NCBI RefSeq assembly: GCF_003797185.1
Contig: NZ_RKMH01000008.1
Location: 62,001-126,000, forward strand
Origin: Gordonia oryzae
Lineage (GTDB): Bacteria > Actinomycetota > Actinomycetes > Mycobacteriales > Mycobacteriaceae
Direction of reading: 5' to 3'
Length of the DNA: 64,000 nt
Part shown: positions 53,000 through 63,475 of the stretch, piece by piece
How the letters are laid out: every line of letters starts with the position of its first letter
Numbering within the stretch: the stretch's first letter is position 1
Made by a program: the position numbers and the translations under genes
The notes under the pieces: model-generated
Seen by the model: only the letters and a program-made list of their open reading frames with translations
What the model was told of the DNA's origin: nothing
Databases searched by the model: none

Positions 53000-55324
53000 T
53001 TGAGTCGTTCGACGCCGAACAAGGGCGCCCAGCCGGGTGACGGCGACGACCCCGACGCTCGCCGTACCGGCGACGAACGCGGGTCGAGGTTCGCCGCGTC
53101 CGGTGAGAGTCCACCCGCCGATCGGCTCCGCGAGCCCCGCTCCGCGGATCGGTTCGTCCGGGGGCGCAATCGGCTGACCGTGCGGCAGCTGATGGAACAG
53201 ATGAATGCCGACGAGGCGTCGGCCGGAGCATCCGACGACACCCCGACCCAGGCCATCTCGCCGGCCCGGCCGAGACTCCGGCGACCACGGTCGAGCCCGC
53301 CCGCTTCGCCTGCTCCTCCGCGCGCGAACCCGCCGACTGCGTCGATTCCCCCTGCGTCGATTCCCCCTGCGTCGATTCCCCCTGTGTCGATTCCCCCTGT
53401 GTCGATTCCCCCGACGTCGGTTCCCCCGGTGTCCAGCCCCCCTGCCACTCACTATGCCCCGGCCGACGTCACCCAGAAGCTCCCCCCGGTCGCCGACACA
53501 CCGACCGGGGTGGACCTCTCCGACCAGGCGACCGCGCGCCGCGCCAGCGAAGAGTCGCGCGCACAGGGTTCCCACGCCGCTCCGGTCGCACCCGAGGAGT
53601 TCGCGCCGGGCGGCGACGCCGAGGACCTACCCACCCCCGGCACCGACACCGCCGCCGCCGGCACCGACACCGCCGCCGCCGCCGCCGCGACCGTGCATAC
53701 ACGCTCGGCCGAAGCCACGGAGACGGCCGGACCACCACTGCAGCGCACCCCGGACCTGGCGGCAATGGCCCGCTCGCGTCCCCGTCGGGTGAGGGCTCGC
53801 ACACGCCAGCAGGCGGTGCGTCGCAACGCCACGGTCACCGGACGGATCCTGGTGTCGGTGGCCTGCGTGATGGCGCTGGTCGGTACCGGCTTCGTCTGGG
53901 GTTACCTAAACTCCAAGAACGGCAATTGGCGCAATATCATCGCCGTCAACCCCGACGACACCAACATCCGCAACAAGAACGCCCAGTATGGCGACGAGAA
54001 CTACCTCATCGTCGGCACCGACACCCGCAATGGGCAGAACGGCGATGTCGGCGCGGGTACCTCGGCCGACGTCGAAGGCGCCCGGTCGGACACCGTCATA
54101 CTCGTCAACATCCCCGCCGACCGCAGCCGCGTCGTGGCCGTCTCCTTCCCCCGTGATCTCCAGGTCGACCGGCCGGAGTGCCGGCAATGGGACAACGACA
54201 AGGACTCCTACGGCGCCGCTCTCGACGCCGAGACGCAGGTGAAACTCAACAGCGTCTACGCCCTCGGCGGACCGCAATGTCTGGTGCGAGTCATCACCGA
54301 GATGAGCGGACTCAACATCAACCACTTCATCGCGATGGACTTCGAGGGCTTCGAGAAGGTCGTCAACGCGGTCGGTGGCGTGGAGGTGTGTTCGACACAG
54401 CCGATCTACGACTACGAACTCGGTCAGATCCTGCGGAAACCGGGCAAGCAGAAGCTGACCGGCCGACGAGCACTCAACTACGTGCGCGCCCGCATGGTTT
54501 CCACCGAGGGCAACGGCGACTACGGCCGCATCAAGCGCCAGCAGCTGTTCATGTCGTCGCTGCTGCGCTCCAGTCTCTCGAGCAACGTGCTGACCAATCC
54601 GACGAAGCTCAATTCGATCGTCAATACCTTCATCAACTACAGCGTCGTCGACAACGTCAACACCGACTCCTTGTTGAAGCTCGCCGAATCGATGCAGGGC
54701 ATCGAGGCCGGCCGGGTCACCTTCATCACCCTGCCCACCAGCGGTACCGCCACCGACGGCAGCAACAACGAGTTGCCCAACACCGACGCGATCAACAGGA
54801 TCTTCAACGCCATCATCGATGATCGGCCGCTGCCCGGCGAGCAGGCCGAGAAGACCCGCACCAGCTCGAGTGGCCGACCGTCGACGACCACCCCGGCCGC
54901 CCCCACCAAGGTAGCGGCGACCGCTCAGAACCCCGGCAACGTCTCGCTGCGCGTCCTCAATGGCAGTGGGCGCAGCGGTATCGCCAGCGAGGTCTCCGAT
55001 CAGATGTCGGCGCAGGGATTCGACGTCCAGGGCGTCGCCGATGCCTCGGAGAATCGCACCGACACCGTCATCCGGTATGGCATAGGTTCGGAGGACTCGG
55101 CGGCCACGGTGGCCGAGATGTTCCCGGGCGCGTTGATCCAGCTCGACCGCACGGTCCGCGACGGAGTCGAGGTCATTCTGGGGTCGACCTTCGACGGGTC
55201 GGTCGGTACGGCCCCCGCGGTCGGCACGACGCTCTCGACGTCGTCGTTGCCACCGGCCGCCAACACCTCGAATCTGCCCAACGACCTGGCCATCACCAAC
55301 GCCGGTGACACCACCTGTTCGTGA
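53000..55324 (+). CDS. LytR-CpsA-Psr (LCP) family protein with LytR_C domain and Pro-rich N-terminus
   Basis: The TTG at 53000, with a purine-rich GGGGGAAGAGGAA upstream, gives 774 residues. The first 280 are a cytoplasmic, Pro/Ala/Ser-rich region that includes about six 5-residue repeats of the (A/V)SIPP type. One membrane helix follows (about 282-302). The LCP domain (about 335-545) has the conserved arginines in VSFPRDLQV and ALNYVRARM and an acidic SDTVILVN. A LytR_C domain (about 645-735) begins VSLRVLNGSGRSGIA. LCP enzymes attach polymers such as arabinogalactan to peptidoglycan from lipid carriers. It is the counterpart of Rv0822c in this block. Confidence 0.92.
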   Translation: MSRSTPNKGAQPGDGDDPDARRTGDERGSRFAASGESPPADRLREPRSADRFVRGRNRLTVRQLMEQMNADEASAGASDDTPTQAISPARPRLRRPRSSPPASPAPPRANPPTASIPPASIPPASIPPVSIPPVSIPPTSVPPVSSPPATHYAPADVTQKLPPVADTPTGVDLSDQATARRASEESRAQGSHAAPVAPEEFAPGGDAEDLPTPGTDTAAAGTDTAAAAAATVHTRSAEATETAGPPLQRTPDLAAMARSRPRRVRARTRQQAVRRNATVTGRILVSVACVMALVGTGFVWGYLNSKNGNWRNIIAVNPDDTNIRNKNAQYGDENYLIVGTDTRNGQNGDVGAGTSADVEGARSDTVILVNIPADRSRVVAVSFPRDLQVDRPECRQWDNDKDSYGAALDAETQVKLNSVYALGGPQCLVRVITEMSGLNINHFIAMDFEGFEKVVNAVGGVEVCSTQPIYDYELGQILRKPGKQKLTGRRALNYVRARMVSTEGNGDYGRIKRQQLFMSSLLRSSLSSNVLTNPTKLNSIVNTFINYSVVDNVNTDSLLKLAESMQGIEAGRVTFITLPTSGTATDGSNNELPNTDAINRIFNAIIDDRPLPGEQAEKTRTSSSGRPSTTTPAAPTKVAATAQNPGNVSLRVLNGSGRSGIASEVSDQMSAQGFDVQGVADASENRTDTVIRYGIGSEDSAATVAEMFPGALIQLDRTVRDGVEVILGSTFDGSVGTAPAVGTTLSTSSLPPAANTSNLPNDLAITNAGDTTCS
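53339..53443 (+). repeat. 15-bp in-frame tandem repeats in the LCP gene
   Basis: Seven units start at 53339 with a 15-bp period; the first three are exact GCGTCGATTCCCCCT and the later ones drift (GTGTCGATT.., ACGTCGGTT.., GTGTCCAGC..). Each encodes (A/V/T)S(I/V/S)PP in the cytoplasmic Pro-rich arm. Confidence 0.9.
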
Positions 55325-55441
55325 CCTGCATCACTGCGTTGGGCGGGCATCCCGGCGCTCGTCGAACCGCCGATCACCGTTCACGGTGTGTTCACCCGGC
55401 GGGTGACGGTGAGCGCGCGAGACAGGCAGTAGCCTTGACGC

Positions 55442-56098
55442 ATGCGGACCGCCTACCAGGAACAACTCCACTCACTCAACACTATTCTGGGTGAGATGTG
55501 CGACCTCGCGGGCTCGGCGATGGAGCGCGGGACTCGCTCGCTACTCCAAGCCGATCTCGCGATCGCCGAAGAGGTCATCAGTGAGAACGACCGGATGAAC
55601 GATCTCGCCACCCGTGCCGAGGAGCAGGCCTTCGGGCTGCTGGCCCTGCAGGCCCCGGTGGCCGGTGATCTGCGCGGCATCGTCAGCGCGCTGCAGATCG
55701 TCTCGGACGCCGACCGCATGGGTGCGCTCGCACTGCACGTCGCCAAGGTCGCACGCCGTCGCCACCCCGCCAAGACGCTACCCGAGGAGGTCGCAGGCTA
55801 CTTCGCGGAGATGGGCCGGTTGGCCGTGCATCTCGCGCGTAACGCCCGTGAGGCCCTCGATTCGCAGGATCCTCAGGCTGCCATCCGCCTCGAGGAGGAC
55901 GACGACGCCATGGACGACCTGCACCGTCACCTGTTCACCGTGCTGATGGACCGGGAATGGGAGCACGGGGTGGCCTCCGCGATCGACATCACCCTGCTCG
56001 GCCGCTATTACGAGCGCTTCGCCGATCACGCCGTCATGATCGGACGCCGAGTGGTGTTCCAGGCGACCGGCAAGACCCTCGCCGACCTCGACGTCTAG
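55442..56098 (+). CDS. phoU: Phosphate signalling protein PhoU
   Basis: A 218-residue all-helical protein starting [19 protein letters not shown], with two similar three-helix halves. The conserved motifs [13 protein letters not shown] ([12 protein letters not shown], about 43-54) and, in the second half, [16 protein letters not shown] and [18 protein letters not shown] are present. PhoU binds the Pst transporter and the sensor kinase and holds the phosphate regulon off. It is the phoY2 counterpart and lies convergent with pstB, which is on the minus strand at 56493. Confidence 0.95.
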   Translation: MRTAYQEQLHSLNTILGEMCDLAGSAMERGTRSLLQADLAIAEEVISENDRMNDLATRAEEQAFGLLALQAPVAGDLRGIVSALQIVSDADRMGALALHVAKVARRRHPAKTLPEEVAGYFAEMGRLAVHLARNAREALDSQDPQAAIRLEEDDDAMDDLHRHLFTVLMDREWEHGVASAIDITLLGRYYERFADHAVMIGRRVVFQATGKTLADLDV

Positions 56099-56113
56099 TC
56101 GTACCGACCCGCG

Positions 56114-56151
56114 CGCGTGGTGCAGTTCGCTCCTGTGTGCCGCACCACGCG
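56114..56151 (+). terminator. Hairpin after phoU
   Basis: A 10-bp stem CGCGTGGTGC (56114-56123) / GCACCACGCG (56142-56151) starts 16 bases after phoU. No T-run follows, so it may be a weak or Rho-assisted terminator. Confidence 0.5.
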
Positions 56152-56231
56152 TGGTGTGTGCGTGTGATACCCGATCCGAGGTCACCGATCGGTGTGCGTC
56201 GGGGCCCGGCGACCGGCTAGCGTAGCTCGTC

Positions 56232-56384
56232 ATGAGCCTGCACTCTCCCGCCGACCAGGATGTCAACGCCGCCGGGGATCAGGGCGACGTCGGAGCCGTG
56301 GTGTGTGCCCGGCAGCTGCTCACCTACGCCGCGGTGATCGCGTCGCTGCTGGCGCTGCTGCTGATTCTCTATCTCAACATGTGA
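56232..56384 (+). CDS. Small membrane protein, 50 residues, hypothetical
   Basis: An ATG at 56232 opens a 50-codon frame: an acidic start (SLHSPADQDVNAAGDQGD) and a C-terminal hydrophobic helix (AAVIASLLALLLILYLNM). The layout of a tail-anchored peptide is clear, but the ribosome site is weak and no family is known to me. It sits between phoU and pstB and might be a small partner of the phosphate system. Confidence 0.4.
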   Translation: MSLHSPADQDVNAAGDQGDVGAVVCARQLLTYAAVIASLLALLLILYLNM

Positions 56385-56422
56385 CAGGACGTCCGCATGT
56401 GACAGGACCGCGACATACGACC

Positions 56423-56478
56423 AGTCCCCGGCCGCCGGCTTCGTGACACTGCCAGACGGTCCGGGGACTTCGGTCTTT
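56423..56478. terminator. Possible bidirectional terminator between phoU region and pstB
   Basis: AGTCCCCGG (56423-56431) pairs with CCGGGGACT (56461-56469) over a 29-base loop, followed by TCGGTCTTT, 24 bases from the pstB stop on the other strand. Confidence 0.4.
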
Positions 56479-56492
56479 GCGTGATGCCGGCC

Positions 56493-57269
<777 letters not shown>

Positions 57270-57339
57270 GGAACTACTTTCTTTACGGCGTTGGATGAGC
57301 CTGGCACACAGCCCCTTTCGACTGCGGCGCAACTCGGAC

Positions 57340-58269
57340 TTACTTGGTCTTGGGGGCCAGCAACTTTGAGAGTACGGCGGCGAACAGGTTGAGCACGGCG
57401 ACGATGATGATCAGGGTGAGCGCGGCGCCCCAGTAGTAGAACGACGACGCGGGCTGACTCGCCATCCACATGTCCTTGATGAACAGCGGCAACGAGTTCA
57501 TGCCGCCCTCGAACGGGTTGGTCGTGACCTTGGCCATCGCCGGTCCGGCGAGGATCAGCACCGGCGCGGTCTCGCCCATGATGCGGGCGATGGCCAGGAA
57601 GATGCCCGACAGCATGCCCGACAGCGCAGTCGGGATGACGATGCGCATGATGGTCTTCCATTTGGGGATGCCCAGCGCATAGGAGGCTTCGCGGAGCTCG
57701 TCGGGAACGAGTTTGAGCATCTCCTCGGTGGAGCGCACGACGATCGGGATCATCAGCAGGATCAATGCGAGGCTCACCATGAAGCCGCTCTGCCCCAACG
57801 ACAACCCGATGACGAAGACGGTGAAGATGAACAGCGTGGCCACGATCGACGGCACCCCGGCGAGGATATCGACCATGAAGCTGACCGGCTTGACCAGCCG
57901 CGACGTCGGATACTCCACAAGCATGACCGCGGTCAGCACAGCGATCGGTACCGAGATGATCGCGGCGACGAGCGCTTGGATGATCGAACCGATGATGGCC
58001 GGCGCGACGCCCGCACCGAACTGGGTGGTGGTGTCGATGGCGTAGGCGTCGCCGAACCACCAGTTCGGGTCGGTGATGGCACCGACGCCCTTGGAGATGA
58101 CCGTCCACAGCAGCCACACCAACGGGATGACGCCGATGACGAAGCATCCGATAAAGATGCCCTTCGCCGAATTGTTGCGCAGTTTCCGGCTCAGCGAGAC
58201 CTCGCGAAAGGCCGTGCCGGAGGCCTTGATCGGGCCACCCCCGGGAGTCTTTTCCATCGTGACGGTCAT
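57340..58269 (-). CDS. pstA: Phosphate ABC transporter permease PstA
   Basis: A 309-residue inner-membrane permease with six predicted helices. The cytoplasmic EAA loop for PstB docking reads [19 protein letters not shown] (about 185-204). Other PstA-like parts are [29 protein letters not shown] and [19 protein letters not shown]. The start overlaps the pstC stop by four bases. It forms the channel with PstC. Confidence 0.96.
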   Translation of the reverse strand: MTVTMEKTPGGGPIKASGTAFREVSLSRKLRNNSAKGIFIGCFVIGVIPLVWLLWTVISKGVGAITDPNWWFGDAYAIDTTTQFGAGVAPAIIGSIIQALVAAIISVPIAVLTAVMLVEYPTSRLVKPVSFMVDILAGVPSIVATLFIFTVFVIGLSLGQSGFMVSLALILLMIPIVVRSTEEMLKLVPDELREASYALGIPKWKTIMRIVIPTALSGMLSGIFLAIARIMGETAPVLILAGPAMAKVTTNPFEGGMNSLPLFIKDMWMASQPASSFYYWGAALTLIIIVAVLNLFAAVLSKLLAPKTK

Positions 58270-59354
58270 CCGTTCACCTTTCCACCGGCGATCGAACGGG
58301 CGATCGCATTGACCACGAATGTGAGGATGAACAGCATCAGACCGGCTGCGATATACGCACTCTGGGTGTCGTGGCTGCCGACGAACTCGCCGACGTCGCG
58401 GGCGATCTTGGAGGCGAAGGTGTCACCACCCTCGAACAGCGACCACTTGAGGCGGCCGACAGCCGAACTCAGGATGATCATCACTGCGATGGTCTCGCCC
58501 AGTGCGCGTCCGAGAGCGAGCATCGACGCGGCGATCATGCCCGAGCGTCCGTAGGGGAAGGAGGTCATCCGGATGACCTCCCACTTGGTGGCGCCGAGCG
58601 CGAGCGCGGCCTCCTTCTGACCGCTCGGCGTCTGGCGCAGCACCTCGCGGGTGATGGAGGTGATGATCGGCAGCATCATGATCGCGAGCACGATGCCCGC
58701 GGTGAACAGGGTGCCGCCGCCGCCGACCGACGTGCTGCCCGAGGAGAACAGGAAGAACCAGCCCAGCGAGCTGTTCAACCATTCCGCGAACGGCGCGATG
58801 AACGGCGCGAGGATGAAGATGCCCCAGAGGCCGAAGATGATCGAGGGCACCGCGGCGAGCAGGTCGATGACCGCACCAAGCGGCCGGGAGATCTGCCGCG
58901 GTGCGTATTCGACGAGGAAGACCGCGATGCCGATGGCGATCGGCGTGGCCAGCGCCAGGGCGAAGACCGACGACAACGCGGTGGCCCGGAACAACTCCCA
59001 CACACCGAAGCGCACGGAGTTGCCGTCGAAATTCGACTGGCTGACCTGCCACTCCGAGGAGAACAGGAAGTTCGCGTTGTTCGCCGCGATCGCCGGTATG
59101 GCATCGACGATCAGTGAGATACCGATACCGGCGATCAGGGCGATGACGAAGAACCCGGTACCCCGGGCGAGATAGGAGAAGACGCGGTCACCGGTGGCAC
59201 CTCGGTGGCTACGCAGACCCGGGTGGAGTTGCTCGTCGAGTTCTCGCTCCTCTTCGGGCGGTAACTGGTTGGGCGTTTCGGGCGGCTGCGCGCCGGGGTC
59301 GTACGGATTGCCCGTATGACCCCGGCCCGTACCGGTGGTGTCATCCACTGACAT
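58266..59354 (-). CDS. pstC: Phosphate ABC transporter permease PstC
   Basis: A 362-residue permease. About 60 hydrophilic residues precede the first helix. The EAA loop reads [21 protein letters not shown], and [33 protein letters not shown] and [18 protein letters not shown] are characteristic. It pairs with PstA in the membrane. It lies 59 bases after the pstS stop. Confidence 0.96.
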   Translation of the reverse strand: MSVDDTTGTGRGHTGNPYDPGAQPPETPNQLPPEEERELDEQLHPGLRSHRGATGDRVFSYLARGTGFFVIALIAGIGISLIVDAIPAIAANNANFLFSSEWQVSQSNFDGNSVRFGVWELFRATALSSVFALALATPIAIGIAVFLVEYAPRQISRPLGAVIDLLAAVPSIIFGLWGIFILAPFIAPFAEWLNSSLGWFFLFSSGSTSVGGGGTLFTAGIVLAIMMLPIITSITREVLRQTPSGQKEAALALGATKWEVIRMTSFPYGRSGMIAASMLALGRALGETIAVMIILSSAVGRLKWSLFEGGDTFASKIARDVGEFVGSHDTQSAYIAAGLMLFILTFVVNAIARSIAGGKVNG

Positions 59355-59413
59355 AACTCTTATCGCCTAGGGGTTTCGGGTACTTCGAGGTGTTTCGTTG
59401 ACGTCCGCGCCGA

Positions 59414-60538
59414 CTACTGAATGGCGTTGATCGAGGCCTGCAGCTTCTGCTGGAAGTCGCTCGGGAGCGGGATGTAGCCCGCATTGATCAGGTCCTGTCC
59501 CTGATTCTGCGGCGCCGAGGAGACCGAGAGGAAGGACTTGACGCCCTGCCCGACCGAGGTATCGGAGTACTTCGAGCAGACAATCGAATATGTTGCCAGA
59601 ACGATCGGGTAAGCACCGGCCGAGGTGGGCTTGTAGAACGACGAGGTGTCGATCACCATATTGTGGTTGTCCGGGCCGTTCTTGAGAGTGGCCGACTCGA
59701 TGGTCTTGCCACCCGACTCCGCCGTCAACGCCACACCGCTGCGATCCTGATCGGTGATGATCTTGGCCATCGACAGGTTGTTGGACTGCGCGTAGGCCCA
59801 CTCGACGTAAGCGATCGAACCCGGGGTCGGCTTTACGGCCGAACCCACACCTGGGTTGCCCTGCTTACCCTCGCCGACACCGCCGTTGAAGGTCTTGCCC
59901 GCACCCTTGGTCCACCCGCCGGCGGCGGTCAGGTACTTCTGGAAATTATCGGTGGTACCCGACTGATCGGCACGGTAGATGACGCTGATCGGGGTCGCCG
60001 GAAGGGTCTTGCCCGGGTTGTCGGCGGTGATCACCGGATCGTTCCAGGTCTTGACCTCGCCGCTGAAGATCTTGGCCAGCGTCGGGCCGGACAGTGCGAG
60101 GTCGCTGACCCCGTCGACGTTGTAGGCGACCGCGATCGGACCGAAGACCAGCGGCAGCTGCCAGGCTTCGGAACCGCTGCAACGCGCGGCGGCCTTGCTG
60201 ATCTCGTCACCCTTGAGCGGGGAGTCGGAGCCGCCGAAGTCGGTGAGGCCCTGGGTGAAGTCAGAGACACCCTGGCCGGAGCCGCCGCCGCCGTAGGCGA
60301 GCTCGTAGCCCGGGCAGGTCTTGGCGAACGACGTGGAGAAGATTTTCATCGCGTTGGCCTGGGCGGTCGAGCCGCTGGCCTTGAGGGACTGCTTGCCCTC
60401 GCATTTGACATTGGCGACTGCCGACGCGGGTGCCGCGCTGCTGGTCCCCTTGTCCGCGTTACTGCTACACGCGCCAAGAATGAGCGCCGAGCTGGCTGCC
60501 ATGGCGGCGACAACGGCACCTGTACGACTCAATTTCAC
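59414..60538 (-). CDS. pstS: Phosphate-binding lipoprotein PstS
   Basis: The GTG at 60538, eight bases after GGAGGAA, gives 374 residues; an ATG at 60556 is less well placed. A lipoprotein signal with lipobox LILGACSS (Cys about 24) is followed by the phosphate-binding protein. Binding-site segments are SLKASGSTAQANAM (substrate loop), GGGGSGQGVSDFTQGLTDFGGSDSPL, and VIYRADQSGTTDNFQKYL. It delivers phosphate to PstCA and is the first gene of the operon. A PHO-box-like repeat lies about 100 bases upstream. Confidence 0.96.
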   Translation of the reverse strand: MKLSRTGAVVAAMAASSALILGACSSNADKGTSSAAPASAVANVKCEGKQSLKASGSTAQANAMKIFSTSFAKTCPGYELAYGGGGSGQGVSDFTQGLTDFGGSDSPLKGDEISKAAARCSGSEAWQLPLVFGPIAVAYNVDGVSDLALSGPTLAKIFSGEVKTWNDPVITADNPGKTLPATPISVIYRADQSGTTDNFQKYLTAAGGWTKGAGKTFNGGVGEGKQGNPGVGSAVKPTPGSIAYVEWAYAQSNNLSMAKIITDQDRSGVALTAESGGKTIESATLKNGPDNHNMVIDTSSFYKPTSAGAYPIVLATYSIVCSKYSDTSVGQGVKSFLSVSSAPQNQGQDLINAGYIPLPSDFQQKLQASINAIQ

Positions 60539-60637
60539 TTCTGGTTCCTCCAGCATCAAAACACGGCAGTCCGGCGTTGCCACCCTGCCCGGTCGAGCTG
60601 ACCTTATGGGGCAGTGATGGACGGCCCCCCGACGAAA

Positions 60638-60655
60638 GGTGAACGGAAGATGAAT
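60638..60655 (-). promoter_or_regulatory. Candidate PHO box upstream of pstS
   Basis: On the minus strand ATTCATC-TTCC-GTTCACC forms two 7-base half-sites with an 11-base period, the spacing and sequence of actinobacterial PhoP/RegX3 direct repeats (consensus GTTCACC). It lies 100-117 bases before the pstS start in the expected orientation. Confidence 0.65.
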
Positions 60656-61569
60656 TGGACGACTCGGACATGTCGATTCCGGCCATCTCTTCTCCCGACC
60701 GGCTACCCAGATCGGACAATCACCCCTCGGAGCTGGACCGATACGTCCCATTTCGGAACGCTGCGCGGCCCCCCACACGCCGACACCGCGCGCCACATGG
60801 CCTGCGGCCCGCGCTCGGCGCTGAGGTGAGCGCACGGTGAATGCCGGGTTGCCGTCGGGTGCGCGCCGGCGCAAAGCCCCTCCCGGCGTGGCCCGTCCCT
60901 CGGCAATCCACTCGCAGCGCGGCCCTCGACCGCCACCACAGTCGTCGACGCTCGGCGTTGGTCGTCGGGACCAGTGGCGGTTTTGTCCGTGGCACGGGCG
61001 CGCGGGCGAATACGTACGGCGGCTGGCCGCGGAGGCCGAGATCGCCGCCGATCTCCGGCTGCCGGTGCTCAAGCCGCTGCACGATGCGGTGATCAGACCC
61101 CGGCCGGTCCACCGTGCGCAGCGAGTTCGGCCACCCAACGCCGGGTCGGCTCCGGCCACGGCGGCGACGGAGGCATTGTGTCGATGCTCTGGCGGCGAGG
61201 GCCGTCGGTGTCGGCCACCGCGCGAATGTTGGCCGGCGGAAGCACTCCTGCCCCGTACCCTCGACGAGGGGAAACCGGGAAAAGACGCCGATCCCCGGCC
61301 GTCGGAGAGAGCGTGGATGAACGAATATCCCAGCGTCGCAACCAGAGTCGAGTGGCGTGAACGCGGGACACCAACCCGCCGTAGAGCGGCACCGCCTCGC
61401 TACGCCGACCACCACCAGCACGTCTGCGAGCGGGCGCCCGCGGCGAGCGGCGCGGCCAGCACCACACCGATAATCGTTGCCACCCAACAGATCACACTGC
61501 ATCGGATCACACCGTAGCGGGGCACCCCGATAGGAGCGCGAACGACGATCACCTGTGACCGAGGCCTAC
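60656..61569. other. Long intergenic region, no recognised gene (914 bases)
   Basis: Frames up to 260 codons are open on both strands, but all translations are Arg/Pro/Ala-rich and I recognise no motif, signal or ribosome site. It may hold decayed sequence or an unannotated RNA. Confidence 0.5.
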
Positions 61570-62502
61570 TCACCCATAGGCGGCGTCGATGGCGTAGCGG
61601 GTAAAGCCCAACCGCGCATAGGTGTGCAGCGCCGCGGTGTTATCACCTTCTACGTACAACATCACCTCGTCGACGCCACGCTCGGCGAAGTAGTGCAGAC
61701 CCGCCAGCGTCAGTAGCCGCCCGAGACCTCGACCCTGCGCTGCCGGATCGATACCGACGACGTAGACCTCGCCGAGGCCCGGCCCCTGCGTCTTGGTCCA
61801 GTGAAAACCCAAGAGTGGTCGACGATCTGACTCTCCGGCGCCGGCCGCGGCATCGAATGCCAGGAATAAACCGGCCGGGTCGAACCAGTCCGATGCCACG
61901 CGCTCGGTGATCTGCTCAGGGGCCCAGCCACCCTGCTCGGGGTGCCAGGCGAAGGCGGCGTTGTTGACGCGGAGGATCTCCGCGTCGTCCGAAGGCCCTG
62001 CGTAGGTGCGCACTTCGATGTCGGCGGGGACGTCGAGGGAGGGCAGGCCATCGGCTCCGCCGGTTCGCCTCAACTGCAACAGCTCTCGCCGACGCCGCAG
62101 CCCGAGCGATGCGGCCAACGACCGCGCGGCCGGCAGATCGCCGTGTGCCCAGGCCCGCACGGCGTCCGAGGCGGAGGCGCCGGCACGCTCGCGCGCCGCT
62201 GTGAATGCGGTCTCGAGCAGCGCCCGACCGTGCCCCCGACGACGCTGTTCGGGATCGACGACGGCCTCGATCATCGCCGGCTCGTCGTCCCGGCCGGCAA
62301 CAATATTGGCGTAGCCGACCGCGCTGACGACGTGTCGGACATCTACGCCGGCGCCGTCGATGGCGAGGACGGCCTGTTCCGACAGTGGCGCCACCCCGTC
62401 GGCCGTGGCCGCTGCCGCGACGAGACGGTGCGCGTGGGCGGCCATATCCGGCGCCAGGGACTCGATGACGTGAACCTCGGGGAACTCGACCTCAGGGGGC
62501 AC
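61570..62502 (-). CDS. mshD: Mycothiol synthase (double GNAT acetyltransferase)
   Basis: The GTG at 62502 overlaps the glnR stop and gives 310 residues with two GNAT domains. The N-terminal half has [19 protein letters not shown] and the C-terminal half [21 protein letters not shown], the pyrophosphate-binding loops of each. Also present are [18 protein letters not shown] and the final [20 protein letters not shown]. MshD acetylates Cys-GlcN-Ins to complete mycothiol, the actinobacterial redox thiol. Gene order glnR-mshD matches mycobacteria. An upstream in-frame extension lies within glnR and is rejected. Confidence 0.94.
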   Translation of the reverse strand: MPPEVEFPEVHVIESLAPDMAAHAHRLVAAAATADGVAPLSEQAVLAIDGAGVDVRHVVSAVGYANIVAGRDDEPAMIEAVVDPEQRRRGHGRALLETAFTAARERAGASASDAVRAWAHGDLPAARSLAASLGLRRRRELLQLRRTGGADGLPSLDVPADIEVRTYAGPSDDAEILRVNNAAFAWHPEQGGWAPEQITERVASDWFDPAGLFLAFDAAAGAGESDRRPLLGFHWTKTQGPGLGEVYVVGIDPAAQGRGLGRLLTLAGLHYFAERGVDEVMLYVEGDNTAALHTYARLGFTRYAIDAAYG

Positions 62503-63292
62503 TGAACTCCTTGTCGAAGGGATCGGTCCGGGTATCGCCGATGTCGCCGAAGCCCTCGCCGGGGCGTTCGCCTCCCGCATCCTCAGCCTCGTCGTCGGCG
62601 GTCTCCGCCGAGGCGGAGCGGCCGCGCGTCGGGCGCACGGCCTTGTAGCCCACGTTACGGACTGTGCCGATCAGCGACTCGTGGTCGCTACCGAGTTTCG
62701 CGCGCAGGCGCCGCACGTGGACGTCGACGGTGCGGGTGCCACCGAAGAAGTCATATCCCCAGACCTCCTGCAACAGCTGCGCCCGGGTGAAGACACGGCC
62801 GGCGTTCTGCGCCAGATACTTCAGGAGCTCGAACTCCTTGTAGGTCAGATCCAACGGGCGCCCGCGCAGACGGGCGGTATAGGTACCTTCGTCGATGACC
62901 AACTCACCGAGCGTGACCTTGCCGGAGGCCTCCTCGGCGCTGATGCCGCGGGTGCGCACGACGAGCAGGCGCAGGCGGGCGTCGAGTTCCGCGGGGCCCG
63001 TCCCGGGTAGCAGGAACTCGTCGAGCCCCCAGTCAGCATTCACCGCGACCAATCCACCCTCGGTGAGCACCGCGGCCACCGGCACCGCCGATCCGGTGCT
63101 GCCGAGCAGCCGGCACAGTCCGCGGGCCGCGGCCAGGTCGGTGCGGGCGTCGACGATCGCGACGTCGGAATTACCCGCCTCCATCAGCGACGACACCTCC
63201 GTCGGCGCCACCCGCACGGTGTGCGCGAGCAGCGACAGGGACGGCAATACCGACTCCGGGTTGGGATCGGCGGTCAACAACAGGAGATCCAC
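62492..63292 (-). CDS. glnR: OmpR-type response regulator, GlnR orthologue
   Basis: The GTG at 63292 gives 266 residues. The receiver domain (about 1-110) keeps VAIVDAR with Asp48 but lacks the usual acidic pair at its start (reads LLLLTADPN), as in atypical, phosphorylation-independent GlnR proteins. The winged-helix DNA-binding domain (about 130-225) reads [40 protein letters not shown] and [11 protein letters not shown] 40-residue acidic tail follows. GlnR controls nitrogen assimilation genes. Position next to mshD and lmeA matches Rv0818/MSMEG_5784. No sensor kinase gene is nearby. Confidence 0.9.
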   Translation of the reverse strand: MDLLLLTADPNPESVLPSLSLLAHTVRVAPTEVSSLMEAGNSDVAIVDARTDLAAARGLCRLLGSTGSAVPVAAVLTEGGLVAVNADWGLDEFLLPGTGPAELDARLRLLVVRTRGISAEEASGKVTLGELVIDEGTYTARLRGRPLDLTYKEFELLKYLAQNAGRVFTRAQLLQEVWGYDFFGGTRTVDVHVRRLRAKLGSDHESLIGTVRNVGYKAVRPTRGRSASAETADDEAEDAGGERPGEGFGDIGDTRTDPFDKEFSAP

Positions 63293-63475
63293 GTCCTTGC
63301 TCCGATCTTCCTCGTCGCGCCTCGCGCACCTGACGTCCCGAGGCAGGGGCCTCGGGGATGGTCGTACCCCGTCTCCCGGCCACCTCGACGTTGAGGCGAT
63401 CCACCGATCGCGCCCAAAAGGCCATGTTTACTCTGCCTTACCAACGTGTGCGCGACAGATGACAGAATAGCCGCA

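Noticed and set aside
60559..61159. Upstream extension of PstS to 61159
   Set aside because: The lipoprotein signal begins at 60538 with a good ribosome site; the extension has no domain and covers the promoter region.
60837..61517. 227-codon open frame upstream of mshD
   Set aside because: Composition is Arg/Pro-rich, no motif, no ribosome site, and the other frames are equally open in this high-GC DNA.
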